From positions 1 to 21,483 of the IMG/VR virus record IMGVR_UViG_3300035698_004628: a DNA stretch of 21,483 bases; one strand, written 5' to 3'. A program made the position numbers and the translations under genes. Below, piece after piece: positions 1-8,123 of the stretch. The notes beneath the pieces were generated by a model. The model made no database searches, had not been told where the DNA came from, and was given only the letters and a program-made list of their open reading frames with translations. How positions within the stretch are numbered: the first letter of the stretch is position 1; every line of letters starts with the position of its first letter. The stretch comes from a virus.

Positions 1-522
1 AGAAGACCCAGACTACTAGAAAATATCATATCAGATGGGACATTGTCATATGATGATCGTCATAATGAATCCATATTGTTAGGAAGAATAGAAAATCCTA
101 CTCAAGATAGAAATAGAACACGACATGATTGGAGTACGTGTATATCATTATTCAATATGCCCAAAACAAATACAGCATATCCATACACACAAGAGGAATA
201 CCTATATAAAGTAAAATCGTCAAAATTTGGTTTAACATTACCAGGATACGGACCAAAATGCAACAGAGAAATTGAATTAATGGGTCTTGGAACAGTTCCA
301 ATTATTACCCCTAATGTTGAAACTAGATATTACGATCCATTAGAGCGGGATAGACATTATCTTGTTGCTAATTCACCAGCAGAAGTTATAGAATGTATTG
401 CAAGTTGTTCAAAAAATAAATGGGAAATCATGTCAAACGAGTGTAAATTATGGTACAATAGAAATTGTTCACGTTTGGGATCATTTAAAACCACTATGCG
501 AATAATAGGAGAACATCAATGA
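1..522 (+). CDS. Exostosin-like glycosyltransferase, C-terminal part (5' end outside window)
   Basis: The frame is open from base 1 to a TGA at 520-522, so the visible 173 residues are the C-terminal part of a longer protein. A TTG at 43 could be read as a start, but the frame is open upstream of it and it has no clear ribosome binding site, so a truncated gene is preferred. The stretch GLTLPGYGPKCNREIELMGL, followed by GTVPIITP, matches the shape of the nucleotide-sugar-binding part of exostosin/GT47-type and related GT-B transferases: a glycine-rich turn, a conserved Arg-Glu pair and a G-x-(I/V)-P-(I/V) strand. It would transfer a sugar in glycan assembly. Its stop overlaps the next start as ATGA, placing it in the cassette operon. 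The family call comes from motif shape; the acceptor and sugar are unknown. Confidence 0.6.
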   Translation, partial: RRPRLLENIISDGTLSYDDRHNESILLGRIENPTQDRNRTRHDWSTCISLFNMPKTNTAYPYTQEEYLYKVKSSKFGLTLPGYGPKCNREIELMGLGTVPIITPNVETRYYDPLERDRHYLVANSPAEVIECIASCSKNKWEIMSNECKLWYNRNCSRLGSFKTTMRIIGEHQ

Positions 523-1232
523 ACAGAACTGCAATAATGTTTACAGGTACGTGTAGGAGTCTACAATACACCCACACGAACATTAATGAGTTCTTAATAA
601 ATCCAATAGAAAACTGTGATGTATTTATGCTTATAGCAAAAACCGAACATGCTTCTAATGTAAGTCTATTTCTTAATATTCCTCAAGTTAAACTGATATC
701 AATAGAAAATGAACCAGATTATGATACTAGCGGTTATAGATTTATACCTGGATTCCCACCACCTACATGCACACCACAAATTTATTCTAAAATGATCAAT
801 CAAAGAAAGAAGGCTAATTTAATGTTAGAATCCTATGAAGCTACTAATAATGTTACATATGATAGGGTTATATTTTCAAGATTGGATGTAAAATACTTCT
901 ATTCTGTTAAGCCACATATTGATAACTTGGATATGAATACTCTATATGTACCAGATTTTCATAACACCTTTGGTGGTGTGGTAAATGGTTATAATGATAG
1001 ATTTGCAATTAGTAATAGAAAAAATATGGCAGCATATTTTAATCTTGTGGATTCAATTAACGGCTTCATATCGGAAGGTAATCTTATTTCGCCAGAGGCG
1101 CTTTTAAAATGGAGTATCACAAGAAGCAAAATCGCAGTTGGACATATACCAGTACGGTTTGGTAGAGTCAGACAAGATGGGTCAGAAATAGATCTAAGAT
1201 TAAAGAGTAATATATCTAGAAGGGATAGTTAA
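519..1232 (+). CDS. Glycosyltransferase-like protein of the glycan cassette
   Basis: A 237-residue protein starting at an ATG that overlaps the previous stop (ATGA), with an AGGAGA ribosome binding site 6 nt upstream at 507-512. The N-terminus (IMFTGTCRSL) is a beta strand followed by a G-x-x-R-S turn, as in small glycosyltransferases that begin 'sGqlR'. Near residues 115-125 is YDRVIFSRLDVKY, which resembles the R-x-D segment of GT-A-like enzymes. A later segment, DFHNTFGGVVNGYNDRFAIS (about 145-165), looks like an acceptor/metal-binding loop. There is no signal peptide or membrane helix. I recognise it as resembling uncharacterised glycosyltransferase-like proteins of phages and large viruses, but cannot name a characterised family member. 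Its place in the cassette supports a glycan role. Confidence 0.5.
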   Translation: MNRTAIMFTGTCRSLQYTHTNINEFLINPIENCDVFMLIAKTEHASNVSLFLNIPQVKLISIENEPDYDTSGYRFIPGFPPPTCTPQIYSKMINQRKKANLMLESYEATNNVTYDRVIFSRLDVKYFYSVKPHIDNLDMNTLYVPDFHNTFGGVVNGYNDRFAISNRKNMAAYFNLVDSINGFISEGNLISPEALLKWSITRSKIAVGHIPVRFGRVRQDGSEIDLRLKSNISRRDS

Positions 1233-2074
1233 TGAAAACACATAAAGTATTAGTATTGGGATCGTCTGGTCAAATAGGCGCACCGTTGGTCGAATATTTA
1301 GAAACACAAGGTCTGGATGTTCGAACGTTTGATATTGCAAGTAACACAATAGAAGATCTTAGAATACGAGACAATAAGATACTTAAAACTCATATCAATG
1401 AAAGTGACTTTATATTCTTTTTGGCATTTGATGTTGGTGGTGCCAAGTATTTATATAAGAATCAACATACATATAATTTTATAGATAACAATATAAGGAT
1501 TATGGCTAATACATTTGAAATATTAAAAGAATTAGGAACTCCATTTATATTCGTTAGTAGTCAGATGGCGGATATGATAGAATCCACTTATGGTGTATTA
1601 AAAACAATTGGGGAACGATACACTAATTCTATTGGTGGGTTGAATGTAAAATTATGGAATGTATATGGACTGGAAACTGAATCTGAACGGTCACATGTCA
1701 TAACAGATTTTATTATACAAGCAAAAACTACTAAAAAAATTGAAATGATGACCGATGGGGAGGAGATTCGACAACTGTTACATGTTGATGATTTCTCTGC
1801 TTGTATGTTTACCCTATACAATGAGTATTATAATCTCGACAGGAACAAACCATATCACATTTCATCGTTTGCATGGGTTTCTATATTAGATGTGGCCAAT
1901 GAGGTTGCTTCCAACTTTGATAATGTTACAATTATACCATCAGATACGGGAGATGTTGTACATAATGGATGGAAGATAGAACCAGATACCCATATAACAA
2001 CGTATTGGAACCCAAAAATTACATTAACTGATGGTATTAAAGATATAATAAAAGGGATGAATGCTAATGAATAA
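1232..2074 (+). CDS. NAD-dependent epimerase/dehydratase (extended SDR)
   Basis: A 280-residue extended short-chain dehydrogenase/reductase. The N-terminal Rossmann motif GSSGQIG (residues 10-16) binds NAD(P). The SDR catalytic elements are present: Ser109/Ser110 at the end of the strand FIFVSS and Tyr120-x3-Lys124 in STYGVLK. A V-Y-G motif (NVYGLE) follows at the usual distance. The family acts on nucleotide-diphosphate sugars as 4-epimerase, 4,6-dehydratase or reductase; which one cannot be told here. Length is slightly under the usual 300-330 residues but the fold appears complete. The start overlaps the previous stop (TAATG), with AAGGGA just upstream. It probably supplies or converts a sugar nucleotide for the neighbouring transferases. 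Confidence 0.8.
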   Translation: MKTHKVLVLGSSGQIGAPLVEYLETQGLDVRTFDIASNTIEDLRIRDNKILKTHINESDFIFFLAFDVGGAKYLYKNQHTYNFIDNNIRIMANTFEILKELGTPFIFVSSQMADMIESTYGVLKTIGERYTNSIGGLNVKLWNVYGLETESERSHVITDFIIQAKTTKKIEMMTDGEEIRQLLHVDDFSACMFTLYNEYYNLDRNKPYHISSFAWVSILDVANEVASNFDNVTIIPSDTGDVVHNGWKIEPDTHITTYWNPKITLTDGIKDIIKGMNANE

Positions 2075-2681
2075 TCCAGTAGATTCAATAATAGATATTA
2101 CACTAAAAAACATATGGGATACTGATGAACATTTAATGACATTATTCGGGTTAACATTATCTATGAAACCAACAAATGTAATAGAGTTAGGAGTTAGAAC
2201 GTGTAGAACCACACTCCCCTTTTTATATGCTTGCAAGCTGATTGGTGCCAAATTAACATCAGTTGATATAAACAATATAAAACCAGATTTTACGTTTCCC
2301 GAAGACTGGAAAGCAAATTGGCAATTTATAAAAAAGGACGCTATAGCATTTTTGAAAGACGAGTATCCTAATATACGAAGTAACGGTGATATAATTTATA
2401 TAGATGATTTGCATACTGGGGATCATGTTAGGAATGAACTATCAGTATTATCCGAACTTGTTTCGCCATTAGACTTGATAGTTCTACATGATTTAATGTA
2501 TGGAAATTCACAACCAAATTATAGATCTGTGGAACATGCACCAAATACCCAATGGGATACTGGTGGACCATATAAACCAGTATCCGAATTAGATTTGGAT
2601 ACGTGGGAATATATGACAATTCCTAGATGCCATGGGTTAACCCTTCTACGCAAAACATCGGATACAATAATAAGGACATGA
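2061..2681 (+). CDS. Class I SAM-dependent methyltransferase
   Basis: A 206-residue protein. The motif VIELGVRTCRTTLPF (about residues 40-54) is the glycine-containing SAM-binding loop of class I methyltransferases, followed by the acidic end of strand 2 (TSVDIN). A later IIYIDDLHTG and a histidine-aspartate strand end (IVLHDLM) resemble the Methyltransf_24-type enzymes often found in surface-polysaccharide loci. It overlaps the SDR gene by 14 nt. A second in-frame ATG at 2067 gives a start two residues shorter; the AAAGGG at 2051-2056 could serve either. Substrate unknown; modification of a sugar or the glycan end is inferred from context. Confidence 0.7.
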   Translation: MLMNNPVDSIIDITLKNIWDTDEHLMTLFGLTLSMKPTNVIELGVRTCRTTLPFLYACKLIGAKLTSVDINNIKPDFTFPEDWKANWQFIKKDAIAFLKDEYPNIRSNGDIIYIDDLHTGDHVRNELSVLSELVSPLDLIVLHDLMYGNSQPNYRSVEHAPNTQWDTGGPYKPVSELDLDTWEYMTIPRCHGLTLLRKTSDTIIRT

Positions 2682-3430
2682 AGCCTATTATAACATTGAA
2701 TGAAACTCTATTAGAGTTGGTTAAAGATAAGCGTATTGCTCTTATAGGACCAGCGCCGTATCTTATTGGTATGAAATCAGGAAGAGTTATAGATTCATAT
2801 GATGTTATTTGTAGACCAAACGAGGTCATACCACAAATAAATGTTCGTAATGATTATGGCAGTAAAACTGATATACTGTTTTGTAATTTTGGAACTCCGT
2901 GGATGCGGGGAATAACAGGCAGAATAGATTTAGAAGACGGAAAGGAGCATTTCAAATCTCTTAAGCTTGTAATTGGGAGTGCAATAAAATCTGATCATTC
3001 TGAGGTTAACTTTTTGGGCTGGCCAGATACTTATGTGAGTAATGTAGTTAAAAATTTTGAGAGTATAAATGAATTTAATCTGCCATTTTATTGGATAGGT
3101 ATCAAAGACTATAAGATATTATACAATAAAATTGGAGTAGAATTTAATACAGGTGTAGCTGCTATTACAATATTACTCCAATATCCAATAAAAGAGTTAT
3201 TTATATCTGGATTTACCTTTTATAGTTGTGGAAAGCGATATAATGATATATATCGAGAAGGTTATATAGATGATATTGATAAACGTATAATATTTAAAAA
3301 TGGTGAAACTGGCGGGCATGGAGCCAACGCTATAAGTAAGCAAATAAGCTATTTCAAGAATATGCTAATTAGATATAACAAAAAAATAAAAATTGATGAC
3401 AAAATGAAGAACATATTAGGAATATTATGA
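2678..3430 (+). CDS. GT29-like (sialyltransferase family) glycosyltransferase
   Basis: About 250 residues. I start it at the ATG at 2678, which overlaps the previous stop as ATGA and follows AAGGA; an in-frame ATG at 2627 would extend it by 17 residues but has no ribosome binding site. The N-terminal block IALIGPAPYLIG, then GRVIDSYDVICRPNE, then YGSKTDILF follows the sialyl motif L pattern of GT29 (V-G-x-S...IDSxDxVxRxN...GSKT). The segment EFNTGVAAITILL with LFISGFTFY resembles sialyl motif S (TG...L...Y-GF). A conserved His (GGHGANA) lies near the C-terminus. GT29 enzymes use CMP-sialic acid, which fits the NeuB and cytidylyltransferase genes of the same operon. No membrane anchor is visible. 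The family call is fairly firm; the acceptor is unknown. Confidence 0.7.
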   Translation: MKPIITLNETLLELVKDKRIALIGPAPYLIGMKSGRVIDSYDVICRPNEVIPQINVRNDYGSKTDILFCNFGTPWMRGITGRIDLEDGKEHFKSLKLVIGSAIKSDHSEVNFLGWPDTYVSNVVKNFESINEFNLPFYWIGIKDYKILYNKIGVEFNTGVAAITILLQYPIKELFISGFTFYSCGKRYNDIYREGYIDDIDKRIIFKNGETGGHGANAISKQISYFKNMLIRYNKKIKIDDKMKNILGIL

Positions 3431-4272
3431 ATACATTTTCTTGTTATAATTGTGGCAGTACAAATTATACTGTAGTGGCAGATTCAAATGAAATTAGATT
3501 TAATTGTTATGGTTATGATAAGCAATTTGTGAAATGTGGTAGTTGTAGTCTAGTACAACTATTTCCTATGTGGGACGATACTATACTAAATTCGTTATAT
3601 TCCCAGTATAGTAATAAAAAAGATTTCAAATCATATAAACCAAAAAGGGAAACACGAAAATATATCAAACGGTTTATATCAGCAGATTCTAAAGCATTAG
3701 AAATTGGCTGCGGTCGAGGTGATACGGTAACTTGGCTTAATAGCAGGGGGTATGATGTTATTGGTGTAGATCGAGATCCAACCGTATCATCTGATATTAT
3801 ATCGACGCATACGTATCAAATGTATACCACTAGTGATACGTTCGATTTTATATTTGCAATACACGTACTTGAGCATATAAAAGATCCACGATCCTTTATA
3901 AAAAAGGCGGTATCTATGTTAACACCAAACGGCAATATGCTATTTGAAATACCAAACATTGACGACCCATTATTAACGATTTATAAAGTCAAGGAATTTT
4001 CCTCCTTTTTTTGGTATCCATATCATTTATATAACTACAGTCCTAGCACAATAATAAGCGTTTTAGACAATAGTTATTTTAGAAATGATATTATAGTAAA
4101 AATAGAATTAAAACAACGATATGGTATATTGAATCACTTGTATTGGAAATTATTCAAAGCCCCAAGCAATATAACATTTAATATACCGATAATAGACTAT
4201 TTTTATAAGTTGTTTTTAACAAAAATAATGAAAAAGAGTGACACTATATTAGTTTCTATATGGAGAAAATAA
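3427..4272 (+). CDS. SAM-dependent methyltransferase with N-terminal zinc-binding motif
   Basis: A 281-residue protein. The N-terminus carries two CxxC pairs (Cys6/Cys9 and Cys37/Cys40) that probably bind zinc, as in sugar C- or O-methyltransferases with a zinc-ribbon head. SAM motif I is LEIGCGRGDT (residues 91-100), followed by the acidic strand end VIGVDRD and the strand-4 motif FDFIFAIHVLEHIKDP, typical of Methyltransf_23-type enzymes. A hydrophobic, aromatic C-terminal region (about 185-280) follows. The start overlaps the previous stop (ATGA) with AGGAA upstream; the next gene begins immediately after the stop. Likely a sugar or glycan methyltransferase; the target is not visible. Confidence 0.8.
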   Translation: MNTFSCYNCGSTNYTVVADSNEIRFNCYGYDKQFVKCGSCSLVQLFPMWDDTILNSLYSQYSNKKDFKSYKPKRETRKYIKRFISADSKALEIGCGRGDTVTWLNSRGYDVIGVDRDPTVSSDIISTHTYQMYTTSDTFDFIFAIHVLEHIKDPRSFIKKAVSMLTPNGNMLFEIPNIDDPLLTIYKVKEFSSFFWYPYHLYNYSPSTIISVLDNSYFRNDIIVKIELKQRYGILNHLYWKLFKAPSNITFNIPIIDYFYKLFLTKIMKKSDTILVSIWRK

Positions 4273-5031
4273 ATGAATGGAGTATTCATAACAGTTAGAA
4301 GCGCGTCCACTAGATTACCACAAAAATGTTTACTTGAAATAGACGGAGTAAAAAATATAGCACGTCTTATCAAGAGATTATCAAAATCTAAAGAAGCAGA
4401 TATGATAATTCTATGCACTACTACCAATAAGGAAGATGATATATTATGTGAAATCGCAACGGAAGAGGGTATAAAATATTTCCGTGGTAGTGAAAATGAT
4501 AAACTGGATCGGTGGTATGGAGCAGCAAAGAAATATGGCATAGACGTTGTCGTAACCGCAGATGGTGATGACTTATTTTGTGAGCCGATATTAATAGATA
4601 TGGCATTTAGACAAATACATGAACATGGGTGCCATTTTATTGAAGAAAACCCCGGCGCATCGGTCCCTATAGGAGCGTTTACATATGCCTTTAGGGTAAA
4701 TGCTCTTAATAAAGTGTGTCAGATAAAGGATTCTGTTGAAACTGAAATGATGTCAGTATATTTTACTGATACTGGATTGTTTTACGTTGAACCATTATAC
4801 AATATACCCGAAGAGTTTAATAGACCAGAGATTAGAATGACGTTAGACTACGAAGATGACCTAAAATTTTTTACCAATATAATCGAAAATATAAACTTGA
4901 AAAGGTTTACCCTTTATGATATAATATTGTATCTGGATAAGAATCCAGAAGTTATTAAGATAAACCAATATCTTACAGAAATTTATTTGGATAATCAACG
5001 GCAAAATACTACACTAAAAATAAAAGAATAA
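4273..5031 (+). CDS. SpsF/CMP-sugar-type cytidylyltransferase
   Basis: A 252-residue nucleotidyltransferase. The N-terminal strand is followed by the signature R9-x2-STRLPQK18, the CTP-binding loop of the cytidylyltransferase/SpsF family. Next come IILCTTTNKEDD, the segment FRGSENDKLDRWYGAA (the family's 'frGs-d-vl-Ry--aa') and an acidic site VVVTADGDDLFCEP. The enzyme would couple CTP to a sugar acid to give a CMP-sugar. With NeuB and a GT29-like transferase in the same operon, a CMP-nonulosonate is the most likely product (inference). It starts directly after the preceding stop with GGAGAAAA upstream, and its own stop overlaps the next start (TAATG). It is shorter and more SpsF-like than classical NeuA. 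Confidence 0.75.
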   Translation: MNGVFITVRSASTRLPQKCLLEIDGVKNIARLIKRLSKSKEADMIILCTTTNKEDDILCEIATEEGIKYFRGSENDKLDRWYGAAKKYGIDVVVTADGDDLFCEPILIDMAFRQIHEHGCHFIEENPGASVPIGAFTYAFRVNALNKVCQIKDSVETEMMSVYFTDTGLFYVEPLYNIPEEFNRPEIRMTLDYEDDLKFFTNIIENINLKRFTLYDIILYLDKNPEVIKINQYLTEIYLDNQRQNTTLKIKE

Positions 5032-6218
5032 TGAAAAACCCAACAAAATATTTTGGAAATGAAGAAAAGTATATCAGACAGGTTCTTAATTCAGAAGATT
5101 GGTCCTCTACATCTGGTAGTTGGAATATAAAATTAGAACAAGAATTTGCTAAACGATTTGGATCTAAGTATGCTGTGGCGTTTAATTCTGGAACATCCAC
5201 AATACACGCATCACTAAAGGCCGCTGGTATCAAACCAGGAGACCAGGTAATATCCCCAGCATTGACTGTTATAATGGACACCACAGCAACCCTCCATGCT
5301 AATGCTATTCCAGTATATGCTGATATAGATCCAAATACATTCCTAATGGATATTAATGATGTTGAGAAAAAGATAAACAATAAAACAAAAGCCATAATTG
5401 TGGTTTCGCTTTACGGATTAACCGTGGACATGGGTGCAATAAATAAATTAGCAAAGAAATATAATCTAATAGTAATAGAAGATAATGCCCAATGTGTTTC
5501 TAACAATCTATCTGGAGACATAGCAAGTTTTAGTTTTGAAAATACAAAACATATTTCATGCGGGGAGGGTGGAATAATTACTACCGACAATGAAGAGTAT
5601 GCAGAGATGGCCAGAAAGATTGGTGGTCATGGATTTAAAAATCTAAAGGCTGATGAGGGACGAGTTAGACTTCGTCAAGACATCTTCCAGAGTCCAACTT
5701 ATAAGCGACATGACGTTCTTGGGTGGAATTATCGACTATCAGAGTTTAGTGCTGCTATAGCACTAGCACAACTCGAAAATTTAGACAATCTAATACATCT
5801 TAGGGTAGAATCTGCAACTGCGTTTATAGACGTAATGGAAGGCTGTGACTATCTAACCCCACAGATTATACCAGATGGTCATAAAAATTCATATTATACC
5901 CTTGGTGTATTATATGATGGTTATGAACGCATTGGTGTTTCGTGGGAAGATTTCCGAAAGGAGTATATACAACAAGGTGGCGATGGAATATACGGTGCAT
6001 GGTCAGTTCCGTATCTAGAACCAGTGATGGTTAACCGTGCATTTGTTGATATATATCCAGAAGTATATAAAGATGTGTCGTATACTGCTGGAATATGCCC
6101 AGTAGCGGAGAATGTACAACGACGATTAATGCAATTTAAGACTAACTATCGAGATGTAGAACTCGCAAAACAACGGGCAGAGTGTTTACGAACTACTATA
6201 AAGAAAGTAGGAAGATAA
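5031..6218 (+). CDS. DegT/DnrJ/EryC1/StrS-family PLP aminotransferase
   Basis: A 395-residue sugar aminotransferase. Visible family features are SGSWNIKLEQEFAKRFGSKY near the N-terminus, the cofactor phosphate-binding region AFNSGTSTIHASLKA (50-64), the PLP-ring aspartate in VIEDNAQC (Asp151) and the Schiff-base lysine in FSFENTKHISCGEGG (Lys173). Length matches the family (370-400). These enzymes transaminate keto-sugars on nucleotide diphosphates. Here the enzyme would make an amino-sugar precursor of the cassette's final sugar. The C-terminal third (YGAWSVPYLEPVM) also fits. Start and stop both overlap neighbours as TAATG, so translation is probably coupled. The exact keto-sugar substrate is unknown. 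Confidence 0.88.
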   Translation: MKNPTKYFGNEEKYIRQVLNSEDWSSTSGSWNIKLEQEFAKRFGSKYAVAFNSGTSTIHASLKAAGIKPGDQVISPALTVIMDTTATLHANAIPVYADIDPNTFLMDINDVEKKINNKTKAIIVVSLYGLTVDMGAINKLAKKYNLIVIEDNAQCVSNNLSGDIASFSFENTKHISCGEGGIITTDNEEYAEMARKIGGHGFKNLKADEGRVRLRQDIFQSPTYKRHDVLGWNYRLSEFSAAIALAQLENLDNLIHLRVESATAFIDVMEGCDYLTPQIIPDGHKNSYYTLGVLYDGYERIGVSWEDFRKEYIQQGGDGIYGAWSVPYLEPVMVNRAFVDIYPEVYKDVSYTAGICPVAENVQRRLMQFKTNYRDVELAKQRAECLRTTIKKVGR

Positions 6219-7285
6219 TGTTTGATATACGATTTTATGAAGATATACATAACATAAAAGGGGATGTTATTGCGGGGAAACTAACCGATAAAGATCTTCT
6301 TATCGCTAGGTTTGATGATTTAAGAAGAAATTCACCAATAGTATATAACATCGAAACCACAAATGCCTGTAATATGAAATGTAAGATGTGTCCTAGAACT
6401 ACCATGATGACAAGATCTATAGAAACTATGGATCAGTCTATATTTTCGGACGTAGTAGATCAACTAACTCCATTTTCTGATAATGAATGGAACCGATGGA
6501 AGACATTTGTAGAAAATACATACAATATAATGGAAGATGATATGTCAGAAAACCACTTCTTTCTATATATTATCCCAAAAGTAATTCAACTTCATGGATA
6601 TGGCGATCCCCTTCTAGATAAATATATTATAGATCGTGTTAAAAAAATATCTGATAGTGGGTTTAATTCATATTTCAGTTGTAACCCAGCTAACTTATGT
6701 GTTGACAAGACAGAGAGACTAATGGATAATGGATTATCATATATAAAATACTCAATTGAAAGTGTTAACGATGATCACCATAAAAAAATCCGTGGCGATG
6801 CATCTAATTTCTCTGAAAGTTATCATAAAATATTACAGGTATTAGATCTTAAGAGACAACATGAGTATGATACAACAGTAGTTATAACAATGTTAGACCT
6901 TAATAATGATAAACAGAAAGAAGAGTACGATGCTCTAACAGAAGCATTTAAAGATTTAGATGTATACATATATTTAAAAAGTCAAGATCAACAATGGTAT
7001 GATGATAAAGACTACCACGGAACAAATTCTATACATTGGTCTGAAATTTGTAAGCATCCATGGATGTCAATGACAATAAAATCGGATGGTAGTGCTGCGA
7101 TGTGCATGGAAGATTACAATAATGAAATAGTATTGGGTAATACCAAATCTAATAGTTTATATGAGATATGGAATGGTGAAAAATACAAACAATTCAGATT
7201 GGACCACTTTAATTCGTCACAAAATATAAAATGTACAGGAGAATGTGATATGAAAATTATAGGGAAATATTTAAATGAACTTTAA
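6218..7285 (+). CDS. Radical SAM protein with C-terminal SPASM-like domain
   Basis: 355 residues from the ATG at 6218, which overlaps the previous stop (TAATG) and has AGGAAG upstream; an in-frame upstream ATG at 6182 lies inside the aminotransferase and is rejected. The radical SAM cluster motif C51-NMK-C55-KM-C58 is intact and preceded by the strand VYNIETTNAC. The C-terminus has CKHPWMSMTIKSDGSAAMC and a pair of cysteines in CTGEC, the arrangement of a SPASM/twitch domain that binds an auxiliary iron-sulfur cluster. An insertion of about 45 residues (roughly 75-120) lies between the cluster loop and the HGYGDPLLDK strand. Radical SAM/SPASM proteins of this type occur in surface-sugar loci, where they may epimerise or dehydrogenate sugars. 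The reaction here cannot be assigned. Confidence 0.85.
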   Translation: MFDIRFYEDIHNIKGDVIAGKLTDKDLLIARFDDLRRNSPIVYNIETTNACNMKCKMCPRTTMMTRSIETMDQSIFSDVVDQLTPFSDNEWNRWKTFVENTYNIMEDDMSENHFFLYIIPKVIQLHGYGDPLLDKYIIDRVKKISDSGFNSYFSCNPANLCVDKTERLMDNGLSYIKYSIESVNDDHHKKIRGDASNFSESYHKILQVLDLKRQHEYDTTVVITMLDLNNDKQKEEYDALTEAFKDLDVYIYLKSQDQQWYDDKDYHGTNSIHWSEICKHPWMSMTIKSDGSAAMCMEDYNNEIVLGNTKSNSLYEIWNGEKYKQFRLDHFNSSQNIKCTGECDMKIIGKYLNEL

Positions 7286-8123
7286 TAAACTAACAAAACC
7301 ATATATGATTGCTGAAATTGGAATAAACCATAATGGGAATATGAAAACTACAAAACGCCTATTAGATGCTACCTTCGCATGTAGTTGGGACTGTGCAAAA
7401 TTTCAGAAAAGAAATCCTGATATAGCAGTTCCAGAACACCAAAAAAATGTAGAAAAGGATACCCCTTGGGGAGTAATGACGTATTTGGAATATAAAAAAC
7501 GAATAGAGTTCAGTAAAGACGAGTATAATATCATAAATGGTTATTGTGTCAAGAAACCATTGGACTGGACTGCTAGTATATGGGATATTGATAGTCTAGA
7601 ATTTATTAACGAATATGATGTACCATTTATAAAAATACCATCTGCAATGATAACTAATACTGAATTATTATATAACGCGGCAAAGACTAATATTCCAATA
7701 ATTATATCTACTGGTATGAGTACACTAAAAGAGATTGATAATGCAGTTTCAATATTAGAAGAACATGCAAGTCAGTTAGCAATATTACACTGTAATTCAT
7801 CATATCCAGCAGACCCGAAAGAACTTAATCTACGAATGATAGAGACACTTAGTAAACGATATGGACATACCGTTGGGTACAGTGGTCATGAATATGGATT
7901 AGATTCAACCACTATAGCAGTTAGTATGGGTGCTATGATAATAGAGCGTCACATAACAGTAGATCGTAATATGTGGGGAACTGATCAATCAGCCAGTGTT
8001 GAAATACAAGGTATGGATAAGTTGTATAAACAAGTACAATCAGTAGGAGACTGTATAGGAGATGGTGTTAAATTTGTAACCAATGCAGAAAAGTTAATCA
8101 AAAATAAGTTACGGGGCATATGA
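7275..8123 (+). CDS. neuB: NeuB-type nonulosonate (sialic-acid-like) synthase, no SAF domain
   Basis: A 282-residue TIM-barrel synthase that would condense phosphoenolpyruvate with an N-acetyl-hexosamine to form a nine-carbon sugar acid. Seen in order: AEIGINHNGN (13-22), AKFQKRNPD, PFIKIPSAMITNTELL, IISTGMSTLKE, ILHCNSSYPADPKELNL, VGYSGHEYGL, GAMIIERHITVD and WGTDQSAS, all family landmarks. It stops at NKLRGI, where canonical NeuB enzymes (about 340-350 residues) go on into the SAF/antifreeze-like domain; that domain is absent. Some loops differ from classical NeuB (SGH for SDH, TDQ for the usual PDH). It overlaps the radical SAM gene by 11 nt, with AGGGA upstream, and is the last gene of the cassette. 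Confidence 0.85.
   Translation: MNFNKLTKPYMIAEIGINHNGNMKTTKRLLDATFACSWDCAKFQKRNPDIAVPEHQKNVEKDTPWGVMTYLEYKKRIEFSKDEYNIINGYCVKKPLDWTASIWDIDSLEFINEYDVPFIKIPSAMITNTELLYNAAKTNIPIIISTGMSTLKEIDNAVSILEEHASQLAILHCNSSYPADPKELNLRMIETLSKRYGHTVGYSGHEYGLDSTTIAVSMGAMIIERHITVDRNMWGTDQSASVEIQGMDKLYKQVQSVGDCIGDGVKFVTNAEKLIKNKLRGI

Noticed and set aside
2627-2677. Upstream start for the GT29-like gene
   Set aside because: No ribosome binding site precedes it, and the 17 extra residues are out-of-frame coding sequence of the methyltransferase.
6182-6217. Upstream start for the radical SAM gene
   Set aside because: It lies inside the aminotransferase gene, and ATG 6218 has AGGAAG and a TAATG overlap typical of this operon.
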